Shown in pieces: positions 25,801 to 33,591 of a stretch of 43,842 nucleotides of DNA; within the stretch, counting starts at the first letter, position 1; each line of letters begins with the position of its first letter. A model generated the notes under the pieces. The model ran no database searches. It was given only the letters and a program-made list of their open reading frames with translations, and was not told the origin of the DNA. Made by a program: the position numbers and the translations under genes. Origin of the DNA: Actinomycetota bacterium (GTDB lineage: Bacteria > Actinomycetota > Acidimicrobiia > Acidimicrobiales > Ilumatobacteraceae); NCBI GenBank assembly GCA_963169665.1, contig CAUJET010000023.1, positions 1 through 43,842 on the forward strand, in the 5' to 3' direction.

Positions 25801-27356
25801 GGGTTGGTGACCTGCGCGAACAGCTGCTGGAAGTAGTCGAACAGCAGGCGGCTGCGCTCGCTGAGCACGGCGATCGGGGTGTCGGTGCCCATCGACCCGA
25901 GCGGCTCCATGCCGTTGGCGGCCATCGGGGCGACGATGAGCTTGAGCTCCTCGTGGGTGTAGCCGAACATCTGCTGGCGACGCAGCACGCTGTCGTGGCT
26001 GAACACGACGTGCTCGCGACCGGGGAGCTCGTCGAGTTCGGTGATGCCGTCGTTCAGCCACTGGGCGTAGGGCTGGGCGGCCGCGAGCGAGCGCTTGATC
26101 TCCTCGTCGTCGACGATGCGGCCCTGCTCGGTGTCGACCAGGAACATGCGGCCGGGCTGCAGGCGGCCCTTGCGGACGACCTTCGACTGCGGCACGTCGA
26201 TGACGCCGACCTCGCTGGCGAGCACGACGAGGTCGTCGTCGGTGACCCAGTAGCGGCTGGGACGCAGACCGTTGCGGTCGAGCACGGCGCCGATGACGGT
26301 GCCGTCGGTGAACGACACGCACGCCGGGCCGTCCCACGGCTCCATCAGCGAGGCGTGGAACCGGTAGAACGCCCGCTTGTCGGCGTCCATGGTGTCGTGG
26401 TTCTCCCACGCCTCCGGGATCATCATCAGCATCGCGTGGGGCAGGCTGCGGCCGCCGAGGTGCAGCAGCTCGAGCACCTCGTCGAAGCTGGCCGAGTCGC
26501 TGCCGCCCGGGGTGCAGATGGGGAAGGCGCGCTCGAGGCCGGGCAGGAAGTCGCTGTGGAGCATCGCCTCACGGGTGCGCATCCAGTTGCGGTTGCCCTG
26601 CACGGTGTTGATCTCGCCGTTGTGGGCGATGTAGCGGTACGGGTGCGCGAGCGGCCAGCTCGGGAACGTGTTCGTGCTGAACCGGCTGTGCACCAGGGCG
26701 AGCGCGCTCTCGACGCGGTCGTCGTCGAGGTCGGGGAAGAACTCGGCGAGCTGCGGGGTGGTGAACATGCCCTTGTAGACGAGGGTGCGACTGCTGAGCG
26801 ACGGGAAGAACGTGCTCTGCTCGGGGGTCAGCTCGTGCTCCACCCGCTTGCGGGCGATGTACACCTTGCGGTCGAGGTCGATCCCGGCAGCGCCGGCGGG
26901 ATCGGTGACGAACAGCTGCTTGAAGCTGGGCATCACGGCCCGCGAGGTGGTGCCGAGGCATGCCGGGCGGATGGGCACCTCGCGCCAGCCGAGCACCGTG
27001 AGTCCCTCGTCGGCGACGATCGCCTCGATGGAGCTCTGCGCCTTCTCGGCGTCGCTCAGGTCGGCCGGGAGGAACGCGAGGCCGACGGCGTAGTGGCCGG
27101 CGGCGGGCAGCTCGAAGCCTGCGACCGCCCGGAGGAACGCGTCGGGGACCTGGATGAGGATGCCGGCGCCGTCGCCGGAGTCGGCCTCGGCGCCGGTGGC
27201 GCCGCGGTGCTCCATGTTGCAGAGGGCGCTCATGCCGAGCTCGACGATCGAGCGGCTGCGGATGCCCTTGATGTTCGCGACGAACGAGACGCCACAGGCA
27301 TCGTGTTCGAAGCGCGGGTCGTAGAGACCCGACGGCGGGGGAAGATCGGAACGCAT
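22809..27356 (-). CDS. gltB: Glutamate synthase large subunit
   Basis: The 1515-aa alpha subunit converts 2-oxoglutarate and glutamine to two glutamates, the second half of the GS-GOGAT ammonia assimilation route. N-terminal class II amidotransferase with nucleophile Cys21 (HDACGVSF), central and FMN-binding synthase domains, the 3Fe-4S cysteines ([16 protein letters not shown]) and a C-terminal beta-helix rich in glycine. The frame is open to a GTG at 27413. I chose the ATG at 27356 because [19 protein letters not shown] places Cys21 after a short propeptide, as is usual. Large antisense frames over it are not genes. Confidence 0.95.
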   Translation of the reverse strand: MRSDLPPPSGLYDPRFEHDACGVSFVANIKGIRSRSIVELGMSALCNMEHRGATGAEADSGDGAGILIQVPDAFLRAVAGFELPAAGHYAVGLAFLPADLSDAEKAQSSIEAIVADEGLTVLGWREVPIRPACLGTTSRAVMPSFKQLFVTDPAGAAGIDLDRKVYIARKRVEHELTPEQSTFFPSLSSRTLVYKGMFTTPQLAEFFPDLDDDRVESALALVHSRFSTNTFPSWPLAHPYRYIAHNGEINTVQGNRNWMRTREAMLHSDFLPGLERAFPICTPGGSDSASFDEVLELLHLGGRSLPHAMLMMIPEAWENHDTMDADKRAFYRFHASLMEPWDGPACVSFTDGTVIGAVLDRNGLRPSRYWVTDDDLVVLASEVGVIDVPQSKVVRKGRLQPGRMFLVDTEQGRIVDDEEIKRSLAAAQPYAQWLNDGITELDELPGREHVVFSHDSVLRRQQMFGYTHEELKLIVAPMAANGMEPLGSMGTDTPIAVLSERSRLLFDYFQQLFAQVTNPPLDAIREEVVTAVSSSVGPEANLLQPGPESCRQLALPFPIIDNDDLAKIIHIDDDGQYPELRAVEISGLYRVSGGGLAMQRALDAVRSKVSKAIDDGARVVVLSDRNSDSVYAPIPSLLLTSAVHHHLIREKKRTKVGLIVECGDAREVHHMALLVGYGAGAINPYLAFESIEDMIAQDLHNLGGLDPKKAVKNYIKAAGKGVLKVMSKMGVSTVASYTGAQIFEAIGLGRDLVDEYFTGTVSRLGGISLDDVAREVAERHRTAHPSRPTERAHRKLELGGEYQWRREGEVHLFNPETVFKLQHATRAKRYDVFKEYTALVDDQSKHLATLRGLFELQEGVRPAVSIDEVEPVSEIVKRFSTGAMSYGSISMEAHETLAVAMNSIGGKSNTGEGGEDAERLYDPSRRSAIKQVASGRFGVTSEYLVNADDLQIKMAQGAKPGEGGQLPGHKVYPWVAKTRHSTPGVGLISPPPHHDIYSIEDLKQLIHDLKNSNPSARVHVKLVAEVGVGTVAAGVSKAKADVVLISGHDGGTGASPLTSLKHAGAPWELGLAETQQTLLLNGLRDRIVVQADGQMKTGRDVVIAALLGAEEFGFATAPLVVSGCVMMRVCHLDTCPVGVATQNPELRAKFSGKPEFVVNFMEYIAEEVREWMAKLGFRTLAEMIGHVEVLDTKAAIKHWKAKGLDISPILATPQNPYGQTLVNSVGQDHGLDEALDQVLIERAAAAIDRGERVEIGLPIRNVNRTVGTMLGNAVTKRHGGAGLPDDTIRVKFRGSAGQSLGAFVPAGITLELEGDTNDYVGKGLSGGRVVVRPDRDATFPAEDNVIAGNVIGYGATGGEIFLRGVVGERFCVRNSGATAVVEGVGDHACEYMTGGRVVVLGATGRNFGAGMSGGIAYVHDPGEVFAARLNRDMVDLLPLEDEHVAELRGIVERHVQWTDSAVGTALLGRWDATVGEFRMVMPRDYARVLKVMKDAESEGLDEAATLERVMEASRG

Positions 27357-27364
27357 GTTGTCGG

Positions 27365-27405
27365 CTCCACAGAAGTCATCGCCGGGGAGGGCGAACGGGC
27401 TGGAG
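27365..27405 (-). promoter_or_regulatory. Possible structured leader of gltB
   Basis: In the roughly 80-nt leader two nested stems can form: CTCCA/TGGAG (27365-27369 with 27401-27405) enclosing CGCC/GGCG (27380-27383 with 27390-27393). The internal loop is asymmetric. It does not contain the conserved core expected of the glutamine riboswitch, so any ligand role is speculative. Confidence 0.25.
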
Positions 27406-27443
27406 TGGCGCACGAGACAACGCTGGCTCGAACGGTCACAGCG

Positions 27444-27473
27444 ATGTTACGCACGCGTGCGCCACCCCGCCAA
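27444..27473 (-). promoter_or_regulatory. gltBD promoter
   Basis: A -35-like TTGGCG (27473-27468) and a -10 TAACAT (27449-27444) are separated by 18 bp, giving +1 near 27437. Unlike most genes here, this leaves an untranslated leader of about 80 nt. Confidence 0.55.
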
Positions 27474-27500
27474 CCCATTGGAGGCGTCTCTCCGAGCGTG

Positions 27501-27523
27501 GCCAGGTGCCCACACCACCTGGC
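27501..27523 (-). terminator. Hairpin between the DUF559 gene and gltB promoter
   Basis: GCCAGGTG (27501-27508) and CACCTGGC (27516-27523) form a perfect 8-bp stem with a 7-nt loop, between the DUF559 stop and the gltB promoter, both read leftwards. It could stop DUF559 transcription. There is no U-tract. Confidence 0.35.
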
Positions 27524-27562
27524 TCGACCCGACCTGCCGGCCCGATGCAGGTCGACGCCGCG

Positions 27563-27608
27563 ATCTCGGCCGCCTTTCTGTTGCTGACCACCGAAAACCG
27601 GCCGAGAT
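27563..27608. repeat. 46-bp hairpin repeat, copy 1
   Basis: The arms ATCTCGGCCG and CGGCCGAGAT are perfect; g27562 and c27609 extend the stem. Inside, TTTC pairs with GAAA, and GTTG faces CCAC (one mismatch) around a CTGA loop. It lies 4 bp after the DUF559 stop codon (27613-27615). Confidence 0.85.
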
Positions 27609-27612
27609 CCGC

Positions 27613-28560
27613 TCATCGAGCGTCGATCAACCTCGGATGGCGTGAGTCGATCACCGACTGCACCTCGTCGGCCACCTCGTCCATGCGATCCAGATCGCTC
27701 CACCACACCTCGACGATGTCCCAACCCTGCGCTCGGAGACGCCGCTTCCGCCGTACGTCCGCGGCGCGGGCGGACGGCGTCGCGTGCCACCGCCAGCTCT
27801 GACACTCGACACCGATCTTCAAGCCGGGAAGCGCGAGGTCGAGTTCGGCCAGCAGCCGTCCGTCCCGGTCGCGGACCGGAAGCTCGTCGACCGTGGCCAC
27901 TCCTCGAGCGAGCAGGAGCGATGAGACCAGGCGCTGGAACCAGCTCCTCGGAATCCGACCGTCGACCCGCTCGTCGAGCAGCCGAAGAACGGTCGCCGGC
28001 CCGGCCACCCCCTGGCGACGCCACGCGCTCGCGGTCCGCCGGATCCAGACCGGCGAGTCGCCGTGGCGGAGCGAGGAATCGAGCGCGCGTCCCGCAGCGA
28101 TCGCGCCGTCGGCCGCAGCGACCTGGATCAGCGCGACCGGCCGGATCACACATCGCATCCCGGCGACCGTGTAGCAATCTGACGCCCGCAACGACTCGGC
28201 CCGAACACCGAGCGCACCGAGCGGAAGCGGACGGATCCGGCCCGTCGAAGGAACAGAGACGACCACTCGTTCGTCCCGTTCGTAGCCATCGAAGCCATGG
28301 AGCCTCGCCGCTGCAGCATGCGACAGCACCGCGCCGTCCGACGCACAGAGGAGGGCCAGCCGACAGCGGCGACGCCAGTCGAACGGCAGCCCGGGCAACG
28401 ACACGACGCCCCGCCATGGTCGTTCCCATTCGCCGCTCGCCAGCCGACGTCGCACGACACCGGGGCCGACGCCGAGCTCCACGAGTTGGCGGACGAGCGC
28501 AAGACCGTCCTGCGCGGTCATCAGTCGCATCCCCGCTTCGATGTTGCCGGCCATGCCCAC
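27613..28560 (-). CDS. AbiEi-like N-terminus with a C-terminal DUF559 (Vsr-like) nuclease domain
   Basis: A 315-aa protein. Residues about 11-75 (TAQDGLALVRQLVELGVGPG, then GEWERPWRGVVSLPG) resemble the winged-helix N-terminus of AbiEi-type antitoxins. Residues about 220-310 match DUF559, related to the Vsr mismatch endonuclease and the PD-(D/E)XK fold: LAELDLALPGLKIGVECQ supplies Asp and Glu-x-Gln, then WRWHATPSARAADVRRK. Such proteins are common in actinobacteria but mostly uncharacterised. Starts at 28560 (GTG), 28554, 28530 or 28521 (ATG) are all possible and no promoter decides. The gene sits between copies 1 and 2 of the 46-bp hairpin repeat. No toxin partner is visible. Confidence 0.75.
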   Translation of the reverse strand: MGMAGNIEAGMRLMTAQDGLALVRQLVELGVGPGVVRRRLASGEWERPWRGVVSLPGLPFDWRRRCRLALLCASDGAVLSHAAAARLHGFDGYERDERVVVSVPSTGRIRPLPLGALGVRAESLRASDCYTVAGMRCVIRPVALIQVAAADGAIAAGRALDSSLRHGDSPVWIRRTASAWRRQGVAGPATVLRLLDERVDGRIPRSWFQRLVSSLLLARGVATVDELPVRDRDGRLLAELDLALPGLKIGVECQSWRWHATPSARAADVRRKRRLRAQGWDIVEVWWSDLDRMDEVADEVQSVIDSRHPRLIDAR

Positions 28561-28591
28561 ACAGAGACACGCGCCGACGGCTCCAACGGAA

Positions 28592-28637
28592 ATCTCGGCC
28601 GCCTTTCTGTCGCTGACGACCGAAAACCGGCCGAGAA
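28592..28637. repeat. 46-bp hairpin repeat, copy 2
   Basis: Same sequence and orientation as copy 1, 31 bp upstream of the DUF559 GTG. The outermost pair is A-A here, so the stem starts at TCTCGGCCG/CGGCCGAGA. The inner stem is GTCG/CGAC, fully Watson-Crick, where copy 3 has GTTG/CGAC. Confidence 0.85.
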
Positions 28638-28743
28638 CGTCAGGACCTCGACGAACCGCGCATCAGCAGGTCAGGCGCATCACGGCGGCGACTCGGCCTG
28701 GCGCCTCGACCCTCCTGACGGCCCGACGACGGCCAGAACGGAT

Positions 28744-28789
28744 ATCTCGGCCGTCTTTCTGTTGCTGACGACCGAAAACCGGCCGAGAT
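28744..28789. repeat. 46-bp hairpin repeat, copy 3
   Basis: Third direct copy, 106 bp after copy 2 and 46 bp beyond the 3' end of the GNAT pseudogene. The outer arms ATCTCGGCCG/CGGCCGAGAT are perfect and the inner stem is GTTG/CGAC with one G-U pair. The 275-bp stretch 28561-28835 holds copies 2 and 3 and no gene. Confidence 0.85.
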
Positions 28790-28835
28790 CCTTGCCGACA
28801 TCCGAAGCCGGGCCGGGACCTCGGCGACCGGTGGG

Positions 28836-29269
28836 TCAGCTGGGGAGGGGTTTCGCGAACCAGTAGTGGGCGTAGGGGTTGTCGGTGTAGCGCTCGATCG
28901 GTGCGTAACCGGCGGTCGGTGTCGAGCACCACGCGCTCGGCCCAGCGCTCCAGCTTCCGCCTCGAGCCGGGCCAGCAACCGCTTGCCGAGCCCGATGCCG
29001 CGCACCGATGTGTCCACCCACATCCGCTCGATCTCGACGGTCGATGCATCGAGACGCTGCGCTTCCCCGCAGCCGACCACCCGCCCGTCACGATCGGCGA
29101 CGAGGAAGTGACCGTGCGGCGGGTTCATCCACACGCCGGCGTCGTCGAGGGCCGAGCCGATCGCGAACCCGCCCTCGAACCGGTCGTCGAGCTCGGCGAA
29201 GGAGGAGCGCATTGCGCACACTGCCTCGGCCGACGACGCGTCGACCACGCGGAACGAGATGTCACTCAC
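28836..29269 (-). pseudogene. GNAT acetyltransferase, frameshifted
   Basis: The first 100 codons read as a normal GNAT N-acetyltransferase (MSDISFRVVDASSAEAV..., acetyl-CoA loop VRGIGLGKRLLARLEAEA). Near 28945 the reading continues in another frame (ERVVLDTDRR), and near 28910 in a third (GYAPIERYTDNPYAHYWFAKPL, ending at 28836). Each shift equals +1 or -2. About ten residues normally found between the last two blocks are missing. The gene is therefore broken, unless the assembly is wrong. The GTG start overlaps the end of the DUF1697 gene by 8 bp. Confidence 0.75.
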
Positions 29270-29801
29270 GCAGCATCTCCTGGAGCTTCAGCACCGTGTT
29301 CCAGTTCCGCGACGTACCGGCTGGCGCCTTCGCTCGACGACCGGCCCGGTCGAGGGCCACGGGCAGCTCGGCGCGGCCGAGTCCGTTCGGCACGAACAGG
29401 TACAGGTCACGGCCGACGAGCGTGCACGCCTCCGGGGCGAACCGATCCGGTTGCACCGACGCGACGATCGACGGATCGGGGGCGACGGCGTGGAAGACGA
29501 CGTGCAGCTGCGTGCCGCCGGCATCGGGATACGGGTTGCCCGCCACGACCGCGTCGAGCTCCGACGCATTGCGGGTCACGACAGCGACGTCGAAACCGGC
29601 GATGCGGCTGATCACCGACGACAGCCACGCGTCGGGTTCCGACCCGGCGGAGGACGGCGCCGTCAGCACCGCGTTGCCGCTCTGGATGTAGGTCACGACG
29701 TCGGCGCAGCCGGCCTCGGTGAGCCCGTCGCGCAGTGCGGCCATCGACAGCTTCCGCCCGCCGACGTTCACCCCACGCAGCAACGCGACCGTTCGTGTCA
29801 T
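29262..29801 (-). CDS. DUF1697 family protein
   Basis: A 179-aa protein of the DUF1697 family, recognised by its start TRTVALLRGVNVGGRKLSM and by TYIQSGNAVLTAP. Function unknown in the family. I chose the ATG at 29801 because the motif begins there and a -10-like CAGACT ends 7 bases upstream, making +1 the A of the ATG. It overlaps the start of the GNAT pseudogene by 8 bp. Confidence 0.85.
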   Translation of the reverse strand: MTRTVALLRGVNVGGRKLSMAALRDGLTEAGCADVVTYIQSGNAVLTAPSSAGSEPDAWLSSVISRIAGFDVAVVTRNASELDAVVAGNPYPDAGGTQLHVVFHAVAPDPSIVASVQPDRFAPEACTLVGRDLYLFVPNGLGRAELPVALDRAGRRAKAPAGTSRNWNTVLKLQEMLRE

Positions 29802-29835
29802 CACCTCAGTCTGCCCGTGGCGCACCATGTCGCCG

Positions 29836-30387
29836 TCAGAGGTGGATGCGATAGCGGAGGGCATCGGTGGCGCCGTACGCGTCGTCGCGGCGGAACCGCT
29901 CGACGATCACGCCGCCGTTGGCCTCGATCACCCGTTGCGAGCCGATGTTGTCCGGGTCGGTGGTGAGCTCGACGTGGGGCAGCCCGCGCTCGGCACCGTC
30001 GACGAGGACGAGCCGCAGGGCCTCCGTCGCGCACCCCTGCCGGCGCTTCCACGGCACGACGCTGTAGCCGATGTGGCCGAGCACGTACGACGGCAGCTCC
30101 GCCGTCCCCGGCTGCCACCGGAACCCGATCGAGCCACAGAACTCGCCGTCCCACATCCACTTCCGATAGCCCGGCAGCCGCCGCGCGAACGACCCGTCGG
30201 GCATCGGGATGTCGGGGCCGGACGCGTCGAGATCGACCAGTTGCCGGACGAACGCCGCCGGATCGAGGCGGATGAACGCCAGCTCGCGCAGGCCCTCCTC
30301 GGCGACCATCGTGTGCGGCGACCAACCTCGCTCGATCGCGTCGACGTAGCTCGCCAACATCGTCTCGTCAGGCCAACGCAGCTCCAT
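29836..30387 (-). CDS. GNAT family N-acetyltransferase
   Basis: A 183-aa GNAT acetyltransferase of the RimJ/RimL-like kind: GHIGYSVVPWKRRQGCATEALRL holds the acetyl-CoA loop (KRRQGCA), followed by VELTTDPDNIGSQRVIEANGG, the usual Asn-x2-Ser segment. It acetylates an amine on an unknown small molecule or protein. A perfect -10 TACCGT (30399-30394) puts +1 exactly on the A of the ATG, so the mRNA should be leaderless. Confidence 0.88.
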   Translation of the reverse strand: MELRWPDETMLASYVDAIERGWSPHTMVAEEGLRELAFIRLDPAAFVRQLVDLDASGPDIPMPDGSFARRLPGYRKWMWDGEFCGSIGFRWQPGTAELPSYVLGHIGYSVVPWKRRQGCATEALRLVLVDGAERGLPHVELTTDPDNIGSQRVIEANGGVIVERFRRDDAYGATDALRYRIHL

Positions 30388-30453
30388 GTGTCGACGGTAC
30401 GGAACCGGCGATGCCGGATCGCGCCGAATATCGGCCCGACCGGGCCCGACCTG

Positions 30454-31302
30454 TCAGGCGTCGATGAAGTTGGCGGGGCGCTTCTCGAAGTTCGACATCA
30501 CGGCCTCGACCTGGTTCGGCTTGCCGATCAGCGACCCGATGATGCGACGCTCCTCGGCGAACTGCGACTCGGCCTGCTCGTGCAGCAGCCCGTTGATGAG
30601 CTGCTTCGCACCGCGCACGGCGTCGGGGCTGCGGCCGGCGATCTCGGCGGCCATCGCCATCGCGTCGTCGTAGGGCGTGTCGGACAGCTTCGTCGCGAGG
30701 CCGAGTGCGAACGCCTCGCGGCCGTCGAAGACGCGGGCGGTGAACACGAGTTCCTTGGCGACGTCGGCCCGCACCAGCTGGGCGAGGGTGAGCGTGCCGG
30801 TCATGTCGGGCACCAGGCCCCAGTGCACCTCGCGCACGCTCAGCTGGGTGTCGGGGTGCACGATGCGGATGTCGGCGCCGAGCGCGATCTGGATGCCACC
30901 GCCGAGGGCGTGGCCGTGCACGGCGGCGATCACCGGCACGGGGATCTCCTGCCACACCCAGCTCACCTGCTGGCCGAGGTGGGTGATGCGACCCTGCTTC
31001 ATCGAGCCCGGGTTGCCCTCGCCACCGCCGTTGCCACCGTTGCCGCCGTCACCGCCCCCGTTCCCGCCGCCTGCCATCGCGGTGAAGCTCGAGAAGTCGA
31101 GGCCGGCGCAGAACGAGCCACCCTCACCGCTCAGCACCACGACGCGTACACCCGGCTCGGTCTTCAGGCGCTCGCCGGCTTCGGCGAGCGCGGCGAACAT
31201 GGCGCCGTCGAGCGCATTGCGCTTGTCGGCGCGGATCATCTTCACATCGGCGATGCCGTGCGAGATCGAGATGTGGACACGGCCTGCGAGCTGATCTGAC
31301 AT
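30454..31302 (-). CDS. Enoyl-CoA hydratase/isomerase (crotonase) family protein
   Basis: A 282-aa crotonase. The oxyanion-hole segments SFCAGLD (about 63-69) and ALGGGIQIALGADI (132-145) are clear. Of the two catalytic glutamates of enoyl-CoA hydratase, the first is Gln138 and the second is kept (Glu158 in REVHWGL). Ordinary hydratase activity is thus doubtful, but another crotonase reaction is possible. Residues 76-100 are a Gly/Asn-rich insertion in the loop between the oxyanion strand and the next helix. ATG start, with a -10-like CAAACT ending 7 bases upstream. Confidence 0.85.
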   Translation of the reverse strand: MSDQLAGRVHISISHGIADVKMIRADKRNALDGAMFAALAEAGERLKTEPGVRVVVLSGEGGSFCAGLDFSSFTAMAGGGNGGGDGGNGGNGGGEGNPGSMKQGRITHLGQQVSWVWQEIPVPVIAAVHGHALGGGIQIALGADIRIVHPDTQLSVREVHWGLVPDMTGTLTLAQLVRADVAKELVFTARVFDGREAFALGLATKLSDTPYDDAMAMAAEIAGRSPDAVRGAKQLINGLLHEQAESQFAEERRIIGSLIGKPNQVEAVMSNFEKRPANFIDA

Positions 31303-31319
31303 GCCCGCAGTTTGTCACC

Positions 31320-32138
31320 TCAACCCTTCACCGCCTGCAGCGTGTAGCTCGCCGCCAGTCGGGCCGGCTGCTCGCGCAGCCGGTACTCCCCCGCCTCGTT
31401 GCCCACCATGGCGTCGCCGAGGGCGTTCCACGGCACCGAGTCGTGCTCGACGAACATGGTCAGCTGCAGCCCCGCCTCCCACAGCGCGTTGACGATCTCG
31501 GCCAGCCCGTGGTTGAAGTGGACGATGTCCGGCGACTCCAGTTCGCCCTCGTGGTCGACGTACGACAGCGGCTCGCTGAAGAGCGTGCCGCCCTCCACCT
31601 CGAAGTACGGGTACTCGACCACGACCAACCCGTCGGGTCGCGGGTCGCTCAACGACCACAGCATCGGATGCCCCTCGCGGATGAACAGCCGTCCGCCCGG
31701 TCGCAGCAGGTCCGCGACCACGCGTGCCCACCGACGCACGTCGGGCAGCCAGCACAGCGCTCCGATCCCGGTGTAGACGAGGTCGAACCGCTCGCTGCCG
31801 AGCGCCTCGATCGCGCCGTACACGTCGCTGCACACGTAGTCGATGTCGTGGCCGCAGTCGGCCGCGAGCCGACGGGCCACCTCGAGCGCGGGCTCGGAGA
31901 AGTCGAGGCCGGTCATCCGGGCACCGAGCTTGGCGAGCGAAACCGTGTCGGTGCCGATGTGGCACTGCAGGTGCACGGCATCGAGCCCGACGATGTCACC
32001 GAGTCGGGGGAGGTCGAAGGTGACCACCTGCGACAGGTGCGCCGGATCGTGGTGCGCCGCGAGGTCGTAGCCGATCTCGTGGTGCGGGACTCGGCTGTTC
32101 CAGTTCGCGAGGTTGATGCGCAGGTAGTCGTCGCTCAT
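31320..32138 (-). CDS. Class I SAM-dependent methyltransferase
   Basis: A 272-aa methyltransferase. Motif I is an unusual HLQCHIGTDTVSLAKLGA instead of a glycine-rich DxGxGxG loop, followed by MTGLDFSEPALEVAR and FDLVYTGIGALCWL. This pattern is known in UbiE/SmtA-like small-molecule methyltransferases. Substrate unknown. It lies 17 bp upstream of the crotonase gene on the opposite side of its own promoter, same strand order, so the two are only loosely linked. Confidence 0.8.
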   Translation of the reverse strand: MSDDYLRINLANWNSRVPHHEIGYDLAAHHDPAHLSQVVTFDLPRLGDIVGLDAVHLQCHIGTDTVSLAKLGARMTGLDFSEPALEVARRLAADCGHDIDYVCSDVYGAIEALGSERFDLVYTGIGALCWLPDVRRWARVVADLLRPGGRLFIREGHPMLWSLSDPRPDGLVVVEYPYFEVEGGTLFSEPLSYVDHEGELESPDIVHFNHGLAEIVNALWEAGLQLTMFVEHDSVPWNALGDAMVGNEAGEYRLREQPARLAASYTLQAVKG

Positions 32139-32193
32139 GCCGCGAGCGTCGCACGCCGCAGGACCCCGGCGATCCCGAATTGTCTCGTCCGCG

Positions 32194-32745
32194 CTACTTG
32201 CGCAGCGGTCGCCCCATCGAGTCGGGCACCTGGTTCATCGCGATCCGGATGATGTCGACGATCGCCCAGATGCCGAAGCCTCCGCAGGTGAGCAGCTTGG
32301 CGATCCCGAGGCCGGTGTTGCCCAGGTAGAACTGGTCGACCCCGAGGCTCCCGAGCAGCACCGACAGGATCAGCGCGGTCGTCCAGTCCTTGTCGGAGAA
32401 CACGCCGGGCAGCTGACCCAACGGGAACCAGCCGCCGGTCGCCGTGCGCACCTGGGTGCTCGCAGTGACCTGCTTGGCGATGGCCATCGCCTGGAGCTGC
32501 CCACCGGTGTACGGACCCATCTCCTGCCCCAGCGCGCTCACCCAGAACAGATCCGTCGCCGGCGCCGGCCCGGGTCCGTACGGGGCCGACGGTGCACCGG
32601 CGCCCCAGGACGGCGCGTCACCGATCGGGGCCTGACGGTGCTCGGTCCAGCGTTCGCCGTCCCAGTAGCGGTTGCCGCCCGGCCGCTCCGTGTCGGGGTA
32701 CCAGCCGGCGGCCGGTCGTGGTGCTCCCATGGGTTGCTCGTGCAT
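32194..32745 (-). CDS. DUF2510-GYF_2-TM2 domain membrane protein
   Basis: A 183-aa protein with three parts: an N-terminal DUF2510 motif (PAAGWYPDTERPGGNRYWDG), a GYF_2-like domain (FWVSALGQEMGPYTGGQLQAM) and a C-terminal TM2 domain with two membrane helices around SVLLGSLGVDQFYLGNTGLG and ending in basic residues. The TM2 domain is widespread with unknown function. The frame is open far upstream, to 33873, but the ATG at 32745 begins the DUF2510 part and has an AGGTG ribosome site. A -10 TACCAT lies about 55 bp upstream. Confidence 0.85.
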   Translation of the reverse strand: MHEQPMGAPRPAAGWYPDTERPGGNRYWDGERWTEHRQAPIGDAPSWGAGAPSAPYGPGPAPATDLFWVSALGQEMGPYTGGQLQAMAIAKQVTASTQVRTATGGWFPLGQLPGVFSDKDWTTALILSVLLGSLGVDQFYLGNTGLGIAKLLTCGGFGIWAIVDIIRIAMNQVPDSMGRPLRK

Positions 32746-32850
32746 CGGCACCTCGTCGCTGGTGGCTGCTCGTGCGGGTGCGGAGCACCCGAACCGCAGC
32801 CGATGGTAGTTGGCCCGCCCCGTCCGCTCCCCGGACCCGGGCCTGATCGC

Positions 32851-32877
32851 TCCACGGCGACGCGCCGTCGCCGTGGA
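32851..32877. promoter_or_regulatory. Perfect 12-bp inverted repeat in the TM2/nitroreductase divergent region
   Basis: TCCACGGCGACG (32851-32862) and CGTCGCCGTGGA (32866-32877) are exact reverse complements around a 3-nt CGC loop. It lies just before the predicted -10 (CAAGCT, 32881-32886) of the nitroreductase gene. It could be an operator covering the -35 region or a cruciform. It would not be in that mRNA if the start is leaderless. Confidence 0.45.
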
Positions 32878-32895
32878 TGACAAGCTGCGCTCCGT

Positions 32896-33543
32896 ATGAA
32901 GCTCAACCTCTCCGCCGACGAAGTCCTCACGTCCACTCGCGCCGTCCGCAAGCGCCTCGACTTCGACACGCCGGTCGAGCGCGAGGTGATCGAGGAGTGC
33001 CTGCAGATCGCCCTGCAGGCACCCACGGGCTCCAACAGCCAGGGCTGGCAGTGGATCATGGTGACCGACCCGGCGAAGAAGCAGGGCCTCGCCGACATCT
33101 ACGCCCACAACTTCTCGATCTACGCGGGCAGCGCCAAGTCGAACACCTACGAGCCGGGCGACCTGCGCTACGAGCAGAAGGACAAGATCACCGAGTCGGC
33201 GACCTACCTCACCGACAACTTCCACCGCGTGCCGGTGATCATGGTGCCCTGCATCATGGGCGACCTCGATCGTGCTCCGACGTTCCAGGCGGCGTCCGCC
33301 TGGGGTTCGCTGCTCCCCGCGGTGTGGAGCTTCATGCTCGCCGCCCGCGAGCGCGGGCTGGGCACGGCATGGACCACCATCCACCTCATCGGTGGCGGCG
33401 AGCAGCAGGCCAAGGAGCTCCTCGGCATCCCCGACGGTGTCACCCAGGCCGGCATGTTCCCGATCGCCTACACGATCGGCACCGAGTTCAAGCAGGCCAA
33501 GCGCCTCCCGCTCGAGCCGATCCTCCACTGGGACCAGTGGTGA
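32896..33543 (+). CDS. Nitroreductase family protein
   Basis: A 215-aa FMN-dependent nitroreductase-like protein: STRAVRKRLDFDTPV holds the N-terminal FMN-phosphate arginines, then LQIALQAPTGSNSQGWQWI and, near the end, the GLGTAWTT segment. Such enzymes reduce nitro groups, quinones or flavins with NAD(P)H. Substrate unknown. A ComB-like phosphatase gene with a ribosome site follows 48 bp later and may be co-transcribed. Confidence 0.88.
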   Translation: MKLNLSADEVLTSTRAVRKRLDFDTPVEREVIEECLQIALQAPTGSNSQGWQWIMVTDPAKKQGLADIYAHNFSIYAGSAKSNTYEPGDLRYEQKDKITESATYLTDNFHRVPVIMVPCIMGDLDRAPTFQAASAWGSLLPAVWSFMLAARERGLGTAWTTIHLIGGGEQQAKELLGIPDGVTQAGMFPIAYTIGTEFKQAKRLPLEPILHWDQW

Positions 33544-33591
33544 GCTGACCCGCACCGGCGGACGCACCACACCGATCGAGGACAGGAAACG

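Noticed and set aside
27357..27437. Glutamine riboswitch before gltB
   Set aside because: The leader can fold, but the conserved core of the glnA-type motif is not there.
22776..27587. A 1603-codon plus-strand open frame
   Set aside because: It is antisense to gltB. The product is His/Asp/Val/Leu/Ala low-complexity shadow sequence with no recognisable domain.
27613..28560. AbiE-type toxin-antitoxin pair
   Set aside because: The N-terminus resembles AbiEi, but there is no AbiEii nucleotidyltransferase gene beside it and the C-terminus is DUF559.
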